This document shows positions 35,660 to 44,732 of a stretch of 64,000 bases of DNA, one piece after another; position 1 is the stretch's first letter; each line of letters opens with the position of its first letter. Made by a program: the position numbers and the translations under genes. Below the pieces are notes generated by a model. It ran no database searches and was not told the DNA's origin. It was given only the letters and a program-made list of their open reading frames with translations. Source of the DNA: Salibacter halophilus (GTDB lineage: Bacteria > Bacteroidota > Bacteroidia > Flavobacteriales_G > Salibacteraceae); contig NZ_WACR01000006.1 of the NCBI RefSeq assembly GCF_008806325.1, forward strand, positions 124,001-188,000, in the 5' to 3' direction.

Positions 35660-36010
35660 TCAATTTTTTGTTTTCTCGACCATCTGCTCTACAATCTTTT
35701 TCGAGTTTCCTGCCATCACATTATCTTCAAATAACATTACCGGTCTCTTTAAAAAAGTATATTCATCGAGGATGAGTTGCTTGATCTCTTTTTCGTTCAG
35801 TGGTTTTTCTTTGAGGTTGAGTTCCCTGTATTTTCTAGAGCGTTTATTGAATAATTCTTCATAAGAAGAAACATAGTTTCTCAACTCGATAAGCTCCTGT
35901 TCATTAATTGGATCAGTTTTTATTTCCCGTAATGTAAAATCAGATAAGTCGAGTTGTTTCATGATTTTTTTGCAGGTGTCACAAGTCTTTAAGTAGTAAA
36001 ATTTCTTCAT
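35660..36010 (-). CDS. ArsC/Spx-family thioredoxin-fold protein
   Basis: 116 residues. YYLKTCDTCKKIMKQL carries a CxxC motif at the first helix; the LKRPVMLFED block near residue 90 is typical of the ArsC/Spx/MgsR family. It lacks an obvious arsenate-binding context such as ars genes, so either an arsenate-reductase-like oxidoreductase or a general thiol protein is possible. It ends 51 bases upstream of the start I chose for the T9SS cargo gene on the same strand. Confidence 0.88.
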   Translation of the reverse strand: MKKFYYLKTCDTCKKIMKQLDLSDFTLREIKTDPINEQELIELRNYVSSYEELFNKRSRKYRELNLKEKPLNEKEIKQLILDEYTFLKRPVMLFEDNVMAGNSKKIVEQMVEKTKN

Positions 36011-36090
36011 TTGTACATTTTTCTGGTTGAAAAGTAAACGAACAAGTTAGATTCTCGTAATGTTTCTAACTTCGCCACGCGAGCAAAAAA

Positions 36091-37194
36091 ATGGCAAAGA
36101 AGAGAAGAAACAAAAAAAGAAGTCCAATTCGAAAAATAATGGACCCCAAGCGCATCATTATTCCAATTGTGCTTGGTCTCGGAGTTGCCGGCTACCTGCT
36201 TTATTCTGAACTCGACCCTAAAGCCTTTAGGGACATTGATTTTACGGGCAGAACTTATTTCTGGATTTTCATCGCGCTACTTGCAGCAGGAGCTCGTGAA
36301 TTTGGTTACATGTACAGGCTCAGAATATTGAGTGATAAACGAATATCATGGCGAAACGCATTTGACGACATCATGCTTTGGGAGTTCAGCTCTGCAATCA
36401 CTCCTTCTGTAGTTGGAGGATCAGGAGTTGCCATCTTCATTCTCTCCAAGGAAAAGCTCTCTGTTGGGAGAAGTACAGCAATCGTCATGACAACTGCTTT
36501 TTTAGATGAATTGTTTTATGTCATTTCAGTGCCGCTTTTGTTTGTAGTGGTCGGAACCACAGCTCTCTTCCCCGATACGATTCCAAACATGGAAGTTTTT
36601 GGAATGAAGCTGGGCGTACAGCAGGTTTTTTGGATCGGATACGTATTTATACTCATTCTCATAACAGTAATTCTACTCGGTATATTTGTGAGTCCTCAGG
36701 GATTCAAAAAACTACTCATCAGGGTGTTTTCGTTGCCTTTTCTTAAAAGATGGCTAAGAGCAGCCTATCGAACAGGAGATGAAGTTGTCACAACGTCAGA
36801 TGAGCTGCGTGAAAAGCCCTTTATCTTTTGGGTAAGAGCATTTTTAGCAACTTCTCTATCATGGACAGCACGTTACTTAACCGCTAATTTTTTACTTTTA
36901 GCCTTTACTTCATTTGGGTTTATGGACAATTTATTAGTTCTTTCGCGTCAGCTCGTTATGTGGGTGATCATGCTGATAAGTCCAACCCCGGGGAGTGCCG
37001 GAGTAGCTGAAATAGCCTTCGACCAGTTTTTGGCCGATTACACTCCAATTGGAATAATGGCAGCAGTAGCCTTTTTATGGCGACTATTTACTTACTACCC
37101 TTACTTATTTTTAGGAATTATTATTTTACCGCGTTGGATACAGCGCGTATACCTTGGAAGGAAACTCATAACTTTTAAAAAGCCTCAAAAATAA
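36091..37194 (+). CDS. UPF0104/flippase-like integral membrane protein
   Basis: 367 residues with about eight membrane segments after a very basic N-terminus (first 20 residues mostly Lys/Arg). GGSGVAIFILSKEKLSVGRS and SPTPGSAGVAEIAF are the conserved blocks of the lysylphosphatidylglycerol synthase transmembrane/AglD family, which moves or synthesises lipids. There is no MprF catalytic domain, so a flippase or lipid-transport role is likely. First gene of a tight run with the metB-like, TrkA and SDR genes. Confidence 0.87.
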   Translation: MAKKRRNKKRSPIRKIMDPKRIIIPIVLGLGVAGYLLYSELDPKAFRDIDFTGRTYFWIFIALLAAGAREFGYMYRLRILSDKRISWRNAFDDIMLWEFSSAITPSVVGGSGVAIFILSKEKLSVGRSTAIVMTTAFLDELFYVISVPLLFVVVGTTALFPDTIPNMEVFGMKLGVQQVFWIGYVFILILITVILLGIFVSPQGFKKLLIRVFSLPFLKRWLRAAYRTGDEVVTTSDELREKPFIFWVRAFLATSLSWTARYLTANFLLLAFTSFGFMDNLLVLSRQLVMWVIMLISPTPGSAGVAEIAFDQFLADYTPIGIMAAVAFLWRLFTYYPYLFLGIIILPRWIQRVYLGRKLITFKKPQK

Positions 37195-37199
37195 AGGAG
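37194..37199 (+). promoter_or_regulatory. Shine-Dalgarno site of the metB-like gene
   Basis: AAGGAG, 5 bases before ATG 37205, overlapping the upstream stop codon by one base. Clear Shine-Dalgarno sites are rare in this window, so this gene may depend more on rRNA pairing than its neighbours. Confidence 0.6.
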
Positions 37200-37204
37200 A
37201 CTAT

Positions 37205-38359
37205 ATGGACACAAAAAATGCCAAATTTGGAACTAAAGCAATTCATGGAGGCATAGAGCCCGATGAGTCAACAGGTGCAATCATGACACCAATTTACCAG
37301 ACTTCAACTTATGTGCAGTCTGAAGTTGGAAAACACAAAGGGTATGAGTACTCACGTACTCTAAACCCAACGCGTGATGCACTGGAGAAAAACCTCGCGG
37401 CTATTGAAAACGGAAAGTATGGAGCAGCATTTGCCAGTGGCCTGGCGGCAATCGATGCAATGCTCAAAATGCTCAATCCTGGCGATGAAGTTGTTTCAAC
37501 AAACGACCTTTACGGTGGAACATTCCGCATCTTCAAATCTATATTTGAGAAATTCGGTATCAAATTTCACTTTGTACCAATGCAGGATGTGAGTTCTGTT
37601 GAACAGTATATCAACGAAAACACTCGTCTCATTTGGGTAGAAACACCAACCAACCCAATGCTCAACATCATCGACATCAAAGCCATGAGCGAATTAGCGA
37701 AGAAGCATGATGTTATGCTTGGCGTTGACAACACTTTTGCAACTCCTTACCTTCAGAACCCGCTAGATTTAGGCGCTGATCTCGTTATGCACTCAGTTAC
37801 CAAATACCTTGGCGGTCACTCTGATATCGTGATGGGAGCATTGGTAACAAACAGAAAAGATATTGCCGATGAAATTTACCACATTCAAAATAGTAGTGGT
37901 GGAGTTGCGGGACCAATGGACAGCTTCTTGGTTCTGAGAGGTATCAAAACACTTCACGTTCGTATTCAGCGCCACTGTGAAAATGCAGCTAAAGTGGCTA
38001 AAATGCTGAACGAGCACCCAAAAGTGGATAAAGTATATTGGCCAGGACTAGAGAGTCATCCAAATCATGACATTGCCAAAAAACAGATGAGAGACTTTGG
38101 TGGGATGATGTCATTCACACTTAAAGATGATTCTCAGGAAAATGCTCATAAAATTGTGACCAAAACAAAAGTGTTCACACTAGCTGAATCACTAGGTGGA
38201 GTAGAATCACTTTTAGGTCACCCTGCAACAATGACACACGCAGCTATTCCAAAAGAAGAGCGCGAAAAAGCAGGTGTAAAAGATTCACTAATTCGCTTGA
38301 GTATCGGTATTGAAGACGGAGATGATCTCGTTGCCGATCTCGAAGAAGCACTAAAATAA
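37205..38359 (+). CDS. Cystathionine gamma-synthase/lyase-family PLP enzyme
   Basis: 384 residues of the Cys/Met metabolism PLP family. The PLP lysine is in MHSVTKYLGGHSD; YEYSRTLNPTRDALE and AFASGLAAIDAML bind cofactor phosphate, and the C-terminal LAESLGGVESLLGHPATMTH is a family hallmark. Synthase (metB), gamma-lyase and homocysteine-forming members cannot be separated with confidence by eye. Used in trans-sulfuration between cysteine and methionine. It starts 10 bases after the upstream gene. Confidence 0.92.
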   Translation: MDTKNAKFGTKAIHGGIEPDESTGAIMTPIYQTSTYVQSEVGKHKGYEYSRTLNPTRDALEKNLAAIENGKYGAAFASGLAAIDAMLKMLNPGDEVVSTNDLYGGTFRIFKSIFEKFGIKFHFVPMQDVSSVEQYINENTRLIWVETPTNPMLNIIDIKAMSELAKKHDVMLGVDNTFATPYLQNPLDLGADLVMHSVTKYLGGHSDIVMGALVTNRKDIADEIYHIQNSSGGVAGPMDSFLVLRGIKTLHVRIQRHCENAAKVAKMLNEHPKVDKVYWPGLESHPNHDIAKKQMRDFGGMMSFTLKDDSQENAHKIVTKTKVFTLAESLGGVESLLGHPATMTHAAIPKEEREKAGVKDSLIRLSIGIEDGDDLVADLEEALK

Positions 38360-38363
38360 AACC

Positions 38364-39053
38364 ATGGCTTATCGTTTTGCAGTAATCGGCCTTGGGCAAT
38401 TTGGAACAGCAATTGCCAAAAAGTTGAGTGAACGCGGAGCTGAAGTTCTCGCGATTGACAACAATGAAATGAACATCCAAAATATCAAGGATGAAGTGGC
38501 ATATGCTGTCACATTAGACTCAACTGATAAAAAAGCGCTCATCACGCAAGGCATCAAAGATATGGATGCTGTTGTGGTTGCCATTGGGGAGAACTTTGAA
38601 GCACTTTTGCTCACAACAGTCTACCTCAATGAGCTCAATGTTGAGCGGATTATTGCAAGGGCTAACGGACCTCAACAACGAATGATCCTTGAGAAAATGG
38701 GAGTTGACGAAATACTCTCTCCCGAGGATGAGGTTGGGACAGTTGTCGCTGAAAGGCTGATAAACCCCAATATCCTTAGCTTTTTGCAACTTCCTGATGA
38801 TTACGAGGTAGTTGAAATAAAAGCTCCTAAAGGAATCATTGGCAGAACGCTCGATGAAGTTGGCTTGCGCGACAAATACAAGCTTACTGTAGTAACGATC
38901 AAGCGCCTCTTTGAAGAGGAAAAAAATGGTGAAAAAGTTATGCAGGAACACGTATTAGGTGTTCCTGCTTCTAACACCTCTATTCAAAAATCCGATACTC
39001 TCATGGTTTTTGGTAGAGTCCGCGATATCGAGAAATTCATCGACATCAATTAA
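38364..39053 (+). CDS. TrkA-family potassium channel regulatory protein
   Basis: 229 residues. The N-terminal RCK domain (about 1-130) binds nucleotide through VIGLGQFGTAIAKKL and acidic AIDNNEMN. The C-terminal TrkA-C domain (about 140-229) includes APKGIIGRTLDEVGLR. Such proteins gate KtrB/TrkH K+ channels; no channel gene is nearby in the window. It begins 4 bases after the metB-like gene and 5 before an SDR gene. Confidence 0.94.
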   Translation: MAYRFAVIGLGQFGTAIAKKLSERGAEVLAIDNNEMNIQNIKDEVAYAVTLDSTDKKALITQGIKDMDAVVVAIGENFEALLLTTVYLNELNVERIIARANGPQQRMILEKMGVDEILSPEDEVGTVVAERLINPNILSFLQLPDDYEVVEIKAPKGIIGRTLDEVGLRDKYKLTVVTIKRLFEEEKNGEKVMQEHVLGVPASNTSIQKSDTLMVFGRVRDIEKFIDIN

Positions 39054-39058
39054 TTTTC

Positions 39059-39790
39059 ATGAAGCAATATTTCATTACCGGTACTAGCAGCGGAATTGGA
39101 GAAGCACTTGCCAATGAGCTGTTACAAGATGCTGATAACCACGTAACCGGAATCAGCCGAAACCAAACAATCAAACACGATAGATACGATCACATCAGTA
39201 TGGATCTGACCGAAATTGAAAAGCTCAACGATTTCAGTTTTCCGGTTCAATCAAATGCCGATCGTATTTGCCTGGTCAATAATGCTGGCTATTTGGGAGA
39301 CATAAAGCGAGTGGGAACGGCATCCAATGATGCTATCAACAGAACATTTGTACTCAACACGATATCTCCCGCTATATTGATGAATATTTTTATCGGTCAG
39401 ATCCAGGAACTGCACACCGAAAAAATAATACTAAACATCAGTTCTGGTGCCGGACAATACGAGATTGATTCGTGGGCATCGTATTGTGGGTCAAAAGCCG
39501 GAATCGATCATTTCAGCAAAACGGTACAACACGAACAGGAAGTAACCGGGGGAGATGTCAAAATCCTTTCAATTGGTCCTGGTGTTGTAGACACCAACAT
39601 GCAAAAAGAAATTAGAGGAGCTAATCCTGATGATTTTAGCCGTCATGGAGACTTTGTTCAACTCAAAGAAAAAGGAGAGTTGGCAAACCCAACTACCGTG
39701 GCAAAAAAATACGTGTACGTACTCAACCACACACATAAATTTGATCAGGTTGTAGATTCCCTCAGGAACATTGAAGTGCCGGGTTTGTAA
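39059..39790 (+). CDS. Short-chain dehydrogenase/reductase (benzil/sepiapterin reductase-like)
   Basis: 243 residues. ITGTSSGIGEALAN is the NADP-binding loop, LVNNAGYLG the structural block, and SSGAG with YCGSKAGID the catalytic Ser, Tyr and Lys. The overall order resembles the sepiapterin/benzil reductase subgroup. The stop of the TrkA gene is 5 bases before, so it probably shares the transcript. Two motif copies (GGATCTGACC and its reverse) occur within its first half. Confidence 0.87.
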   Translation: MKQYFITGTSSGIGEALANELLQDADNHVTGISRNQTIKHDRYDHISMDLTEIEKLNDFSFPVQSNADRICLVNNAGYLGDIKRVGTASNDAINRTFVLNTISPAILMNIFIGQIQELHTEKIILNISSGAGQYEIDSWASYCGSKAGIDHFSKTVQHEQEVTGGDVKILSIGPGVVDTNMQKEIRGANPDDFSRHGDFVQLKEKGELANPTTVAKKYVYVLNHTHKFDQVVDSLRNIEVPGL

Positions 39791-39853
39791 CTGATCTTAC
39801 AGAAAAAGCGTTTATAAAAAAGTTATATTCGCACTTTACTTATCACAAATTCA

Positions 39854-42232
39854 ATGAAATATATGGCTTTTATTAGAATTAAGAATGTTATTCTAACTCT
39901 TTCAGCACTCGCTATTTCTTTTACGCAATATGCTCAGCAGCCCTGCGGTAAAAATCATGCTGAACAGCAGTTATTACAACAAAACCCATCAGCCAAACCT
40001 ATTATTGAATCAGCTCAAAAAGAGCTTGAGGATTTTACACAGTCTTACATTAGCTCTAGAGCAACATCAAACAATAAGATTGTAATTCCTGTAGTTTTTC
40101 ACGTTGTTCATCAAAACGGATCTGAAAACATCAGCGAAGCACAAATCAAAGACGCAATGCGTCAAATAAATGAAGATTTTAGTAAGTCAAATGCAGACCT
40201 TGCCAATGTGATACCTGCTTTTGAAAGCAGAATTGGTGATGCTAATTTCGAGTTTCGTCTTGCTAGAAAAGATCCTAATGGTAACTCAACCAATGGTATA
40301 GATCGTATTGTGTCATCAGCTACAAATGTTGGTGATCAAACAGCCAAAATCAACCAGTGGCCACCACAGAAGTACCTCAACATTTGGACTGTTGCAAACA
40401 TCAATTTTGGTGCTGCAGCCTATGCTCTTCTTCCAAGTGTTGCGGCTGGAAATCCATCACAAGATGGAATCGTTTCTGAACACACATATGTTGGTACAAT
40501 TGGAACTGCTGCTGGAGGTGATGGCCACACATTGCCCCACGAAATTGGACACTTTTTTAATCTTGAACACCCTTGGGGACAATCAAATAACCCAGGGCAA
40601 ACACAAAATTGTGGTGATGATGATTCTGTACAAGATACACCTAATACAATTGGAACTTTTGGTTCATGTAATACCACTCAGGTATCATGCGGCTCTCTAG
40701 ATAATGTTCAAAACATCATGGACTATTCAAATTGTCCAGTAATGTTTACCGAAGGTCAAATTGATCGCATGAGAGCAGCAGCAAATTCTGGTGTTGCCGG
40801 AAGAAACAATTTGTGGTCACAACAAAATTTAAACGCTACTGGTGTTGGGCAACTTTACTCTGCAGACTTCAGTGCTGAAAATGCTACTATTTGCCTGGGA
40901 GATTCTTTGAGGCTACTAGATGGATCTGAATACGATCCAACAAGTTGGAACTGGAATCTAACGGGTTCTTTACAATCATCTTCAAACAACCAAAACCCGG
41001 TAGTTTATTATCCAGAAATTGGAGTTTATGATGTTTTATTGACCTCATTCCAAAATGGAAATCAAAAATCAGAATTGAAAGATGGGTTCGTAATGGTCAA
41101 CAATCCTGTTGGGGTTTCTATGCCTTATACTGAAGATTTTGAAGATGTAACTGAAACACCCAATATCAAATGGTACACATCAGATAACAATTCAAACTTT
41201 GGTTTTGAGCTCGATGAAAACAATGGAAAGCAAGGTGGAGCGTGCCTGAAAATGGCGAACTACTCAAATTCAAATAACAAGACCTATCGATTGATAAGTG
41301 AAACAATTGATCTATCTGTTTATGATCAGTTTGATATAGACTTTGAAGTAGCGTATGCTATGCTCAATGGTAGTTCAGGACAGGATAGGTTAAAGGTTTA
41401 TATATCTAACGATTGCGGAGAAACATGGAATGAGGTTTTCAATGAAATTGGTCCTTTTATCCAAAGTACTTCTGGAGTGAATGGAGCCTTCACACCATCA
41501 AACTCCAATGAATGGCGCACCCTGTCCATCGATAACTTAAGCGCTCCATTAAATTCAAATAATGCTAGAATAAAGTTTGAATTTGAAGCAGAAGGAAATA
41601 ACAACCTCTATATTGATAATATTAACATTACAGGTGACTGGGGTGATACACCTAGTTTAGTTTACCCATTCAATGGTCAAACTAAGTTGCCAAGTGATTT
41701 CACATTCCAGTGGCAGCCAACTGGTGAAAGTATTACAGAATACGAATTTCAATATGCTGATAATATCTCTTTCAATAGTCCTGTATCAGTTTCAAAACAA
41801 AAAATATCTGTAGATCCTGACAATGCTGACACAGAGTATGATGTTACCGGCTTAGATCCAAACGGGACTTACTTTTGGAGAGTTCGTTATGTAACAAATG
41901 GAAACCCTGGTCCATGGAGTGATGTGTGGGAATTCACAATAAGCGAAACTGGAGTTGGTTTTGAAGAAAGCCTTAAAGAAAAGTTTCATTTTACAGTATT
42001 CCCCAATCCTTCTGAATCTAAGTTTAATGTTCGCTTATTAAATGATGAGAACAGGCCTGTAGAATTTACCATATACTCAATGACAGGTCAGCGTGTGTAT
42101 TATTCCAAACAAAATTTATCTTCAGGTGAAAATATTGTTCAGCTCAATGTTGATCAGCTTACAGGCGGAGTTTACATGTTGGAAACGGCAATTGGTTCTG
42201 AACGAATTACAGAACGCATTGTTATTAGATAG
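39854..42232 (+). CDS. M43-family zinc metalloprotease with T9SS sorting domain
   Basis: 792 residues. A signal peptide (about 1-27, ending YAQ) is followed by a propeptide-like stretch and a pappalysin-type M43 domain: HEIGHFFNLEHPWG starting at His229 gives HExxHxxGxxH-like zinc ligands, and QNIMDYSNC the Met-turn. Then come a PKD-like domain, a MAM/jelly-roll-like region, a fibronectin-like module and a type A T9SS sorting domain (FTIYSMTGQRVYY, GGVYMLETAIG). ATG 39863 is an alternative start. It is followed after 18 bases by a paralogue. Confidence 0.92.
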   Translation: MKYMAFIRIKNVILTLSALAISFTQYAQQPCGKNHAEQQLLQQNPSAKPIIESAQKELEDFTQSYISSRATSNNKIVIPVVFHVVHQNGSENISEAQIKDAMRQINEDFSKSNADLANVIPAFESRIGDANFEFRLARKDPNGNSTNGIDRIVSSATNVGDQTAKINQWPPQKYLNIWTVANINFGAAAYALLPSVAAGNPSQDGIVSEHTYVGTIGTAAGGDGHTLPHEIGHFFNLEHPWGQSNNPGQTQNCGDDDSVQDTPNTIGTFGSCNTTQVSCGSLDNVQNIMDYSNCPVMFTEGQIDRMRAAANSGVAGRNNLWSQQNLNATGVGQLYSADFSAENATICLGDSLRLLDGSEYDPTSWNWNLTGSLQSSSNNQNPVVYYPEIGVYDVLLTSFQNGNQKSELKDGFVMVNNPVGVSMPYTEDFEDVTETPNIKWYTSDNNSNFGFELDENNGKQGGACLKMANYSNSNNKTYRLISETIDLSVYDQFDIDFEVAYAMLNGSSGQDRLKVYISNDCGETWNEVFNEIGPFIQSTSGVNGAFTPSNSNEWRTLSIDNLSAPLNSNNARIKFEFEAEGNNNLYIDNINITGDWGDTPSLVYPFNGQTKLPSDFTFQWQPTGESITEYEFQYADNISFNSPVSVSKQKISVDPDNADTEYDVTGLDPNGTYFWRVRYVTNGNPGPWSDVWEFTISETGVGFEESLKEKFHFTVFPNPSESKFNVRLLNDENRPVEFTIYSMTGQRVYYSKQNLSSGENIVQLNVDQLTGGVYMLETAIGSERITERIVIR

Positions 42233-42250
42233 ATAAAGGAAGAGAGCGAG

Positions 42251-44692
42251 ATGAAAAATATATTATTGGCGGGAATATTCTTATTCTCCACTATTTTTAC
42301 TGTTGGTCAGAACCAGAGTGATTGGTGTGGAACCGATTCTTACATGGAAGAGATGTTCAACGAACACCCTGAACTCCGTGAGGAATACAGGCGGATTTCT
42401 AAAATGGGTTCTGAAACTCACATTCCTGTGTTATCACAAACAGGAACGAGATCTTCAGGGCCTGCACAATATAAAGTCCCTGTAGTCGTCCATGTTGTTC
42501 ATGATAATTGCATTGGGAATATCTCATTAGATCAAATTCAGGATGGAATAGATGTACTCAACGAAGATTTTAGGAGACTGAATTCAGATACGAATGCAAC
42601 CAGAGCAGTCTTCCAAAATGTTGCTGCTGATGTTGAAGTGGAGTTTGAACTGGCACGGATTGATCCTAACGGAAACTGCACTGATGGTGTAGTACGAATC
42701 AACGATCCTTCCAATTCCTATGGAGCTAATAATAATGTGAAAGATGTTAGTTACTGGCCAGCAGATTCATATTTGAATATATGGATCGTGAACTCTGTCA
42801 GGGGCTCAGGAGGAGGCGGAATTGTGTTGGGGTACGCTCAATTTCCCGGAGGTAATTGGAATAATTACGGTATTGTGATGCGCCATGACCGACTCGGTCG
42901 TGTTGGCACATCTGTTTCAGATGGTCGTACTCTAACCCACGAAGTAGGTCACTGTTTTAATCTTTACCACACATTTCAAAGCGGATGTGGAGGAAGCTGT
43001 AGTAATTCAGGAGACAGAGTTTGTGATACACCGCCATCAGCAAATTCAACATTTGGGTGTAACACAGGTCAAAACACCTGCTCTAATGATACTCAGGGAC
43101 AACAAAGTGCGTTTTCAACCGATGTAGTTGATCAAATTGAAAACTACATGAGCTATGACGATTGCCAAAACATGTTTACCCTTGGTCAAAAAGCGAGAAT
43201 GATTTCTGTCCTTAATAATATTCCCGTTCTACAAAGTCTAACAAGTCAGTCAAATCTCGTATCCACAGGGATTGTTAATTTCAATGAATCAGTATGTAGA
43301 GCCGATTTTGAAGTAAATATTACAGGGGCACAGCCATCAGGTGCGGTTTGCGAAACTGGTAAACCTATTATTGCGTGTGTAGGTGATACGGTTTCATTTT
43401 TTGACCGTTCTTTCTTCAACCCTCAAAATTATAGCTGGTCATTTGAAGGAGCTCAGCCTGTCATGAGCAACGCTGAAAATCCAAGAGTTGTTTATTCTGA
43501 GCCGGGAACATACGATGTGGAATTGACTGTATCTGATAGTTTAGACTCGGCTTCAGTTGTAAAATCAAATGTGATTAAGATTTTACCTCAAGTTGGAAAA
43601 AATGTTCCTATTGTTGAATCGTTTGAATTTTCTGAGCCAGCGATCGACAAAGGCTGGATTCTCGATGATTTTTCTCAGCAGTTTGGATGGGAGGTAACCA
43701 ATTTTGATTCATACAGCGGGTCACAATCTCTCAAGCTGAACAACTTCTTTAGTAGCGGTGCAGGAGAAGCAGCTGCTGAAAGCCCTGTATACAGCCTTGA
43801 AAATATGGATACAGCTTTTTTGACTTTCAAATCAGCTTTTGCGCAAAGAGACGGGTCATTTGATATACTGAGACTGGAGGTAAGTACGAACTGTGGAAGG
43901 TCCTGGTCTTTTATCGATTCTAAAGTTGGACCTATACTTGCTAGTACTGATCCAATTAACGGACCTTTAAATAATCTAGATGAAAGTGATTGGGCATCAA
44001 ACTCAGTAGCTATTCCATCTCAGTATTTGACTTCCAACTTCAGGTTTCGTTTTAGGTTTCAGTCAAATGGGGGAAATGATTTATATCTCGATGACATCAA
44101 TATCGAGGGAGCACTCAATGATTCTGTAATTCTTATATCACCTAAGCTTGCAGAAATCAATGTTAATACAAGCCCTAAGCTTAACTGGGCTGCTGCACGT
44201 GGAGATGAATATGAAATCGAAGTAGATCGTGTTCCATCTTTCAATTCTGGTTGGCTTCAATCTTATAGCCAACCAGTAGGACTGGGTTTATCAAACAGCC
44301 CAGACACTGAAAAGCAGCTAATTAATCTCGATAGCTCAACAACTTATTATTGGAGAGTTCGTGTTATTGACAACGGAGCTGCTGGTCCATGGAGTGAAAC
44401 CTGGAGATTTACAACAACTCCGGGAATCAATACATCAGTTTATGAAAGCCAGGAAGACAACGAAATAAAAATGTACCCGAATCCGGCTAATAACAGAGTA
44501 GTTATTTCCGGAATTGATAACACAGGCTCAATCAGGGTTTATAATTCTGTAGGCGTTAATGTGCTCAACAAAGTAGCTAGTTCGGGATTTGACCAATACC
44601 TGAACACTTCCCGATTTGCTGAAGGAGTTTATTACGTCAGGATTAAAACAGAAAATTCGACCGTTACAAAACGGCTTGTTATTGCACGATAA
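42251..44692 (+). CDS. M43-family zinc metalloprotease with T9SS sorting domain (paralogue)
   Basis: 813 residues. Signal peptide of about 19 residues ends at VGQ. The M43 domain has HEVGHCFNLYH beginning at His230 and YMSYDDCQNMF as the Met-turn. A disulfide-rich loop (GCGGSCSNSGDRVCDTPP) sits just after the zinc site. A PKD domain (VYSEPGTYDVELTVSD), a jelly-roll-like region, a fibronectin-like module and a T9SS sorting domain follow. Domain order equals the preceding gene, so the pair arose by tandem duplication. Likely secreted endopeptidase. Confidence 0.92.
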   Translation: MKNILLAGIFLFSTIFTVGQNQSDWCGTDSYMEEMFNEHPELREEYRRISKMGSETHIPVLSQTGTRSSGPAQYKVPVVVHVVHDNCIGNISLDQIQDGIDVLNEDFRRLNSDTNATRAVFQNVAADVEVEFELARIDPNGNCTDGVVRINDPSNSYGANNNVKDVSYWPADSYLNIWIVNSVRGSGGGGIVLGYAQFPGGNWNNYGIVMRHDRLGRVGTSVSDGRTLTHEVGHCFNLYHTFQSGCGGSCSNSGDRVCDTPPSANSTFGCNTGQNTCSNDTQGQQSAFSTDVVDQIENYMSYDDCQNMFTLGQKARMISVLNNIPVLQSLTSQSNLVSTGIVNFNESVCRADFEVNITGAQPSGAVCETGKPIIACVGDTVSFFDRSFFNPQNYSWSFEGAQPVMSNAENPRVVYSEPGTYDVELTVSDSLDSASVVKSNVIKILPQVGKNVPIVESFEFSEPAIDKGWILDDFSQQFGWEVTNFDSYSGSQSLKLNNFFSSGAGEAAAESPVYSLENMDTAFLTFKSAFAQRDGSFDILRLEVSTNCGRSWSFIDSKVGPILASTDPINGPLNNLDESDWASNSVAIPSQYLTSNFRFRFRFQSNGGNDLYLDDINIEGALNDSVILISPKLAEINVNTSPKLNWAAARGDEYEIEVDRVPSFNSGWLQSYSQPVGLGLSNSPDTEKQLINLDSSTTYYWRVRVIDNGAAGPWSETWRFTTTPGINTSVYESQEDNEIKMYPNPANNRVVISGIDNTGSIRVYNSVGVNVLNKVASSGFDQYLNTSRFAEGVYYVRIKTENSTVTKRLVIAR

Positions 44693-44700
44693 AGAAGTAA

Positions 44701-44731
44701 ATCCCAACGAAAATTTCGTTGGGATTTTTTT
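44701..44731. terminator. Bidirectional terminator between the protease pair and polA
   Basis: A 12-bp stem ATCCCAACGAAA (44701-44712) with TTTCGTTGGGAT (44714-44725) and T7 on the plus strand. On the minus strand it is followed by a shorter, interrupted T-run (ATTTAC). It lies between two convergent stop codons and can end both transcripts, plus best. Confidence 0.88.
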
Positions 44732-44732
44732 A

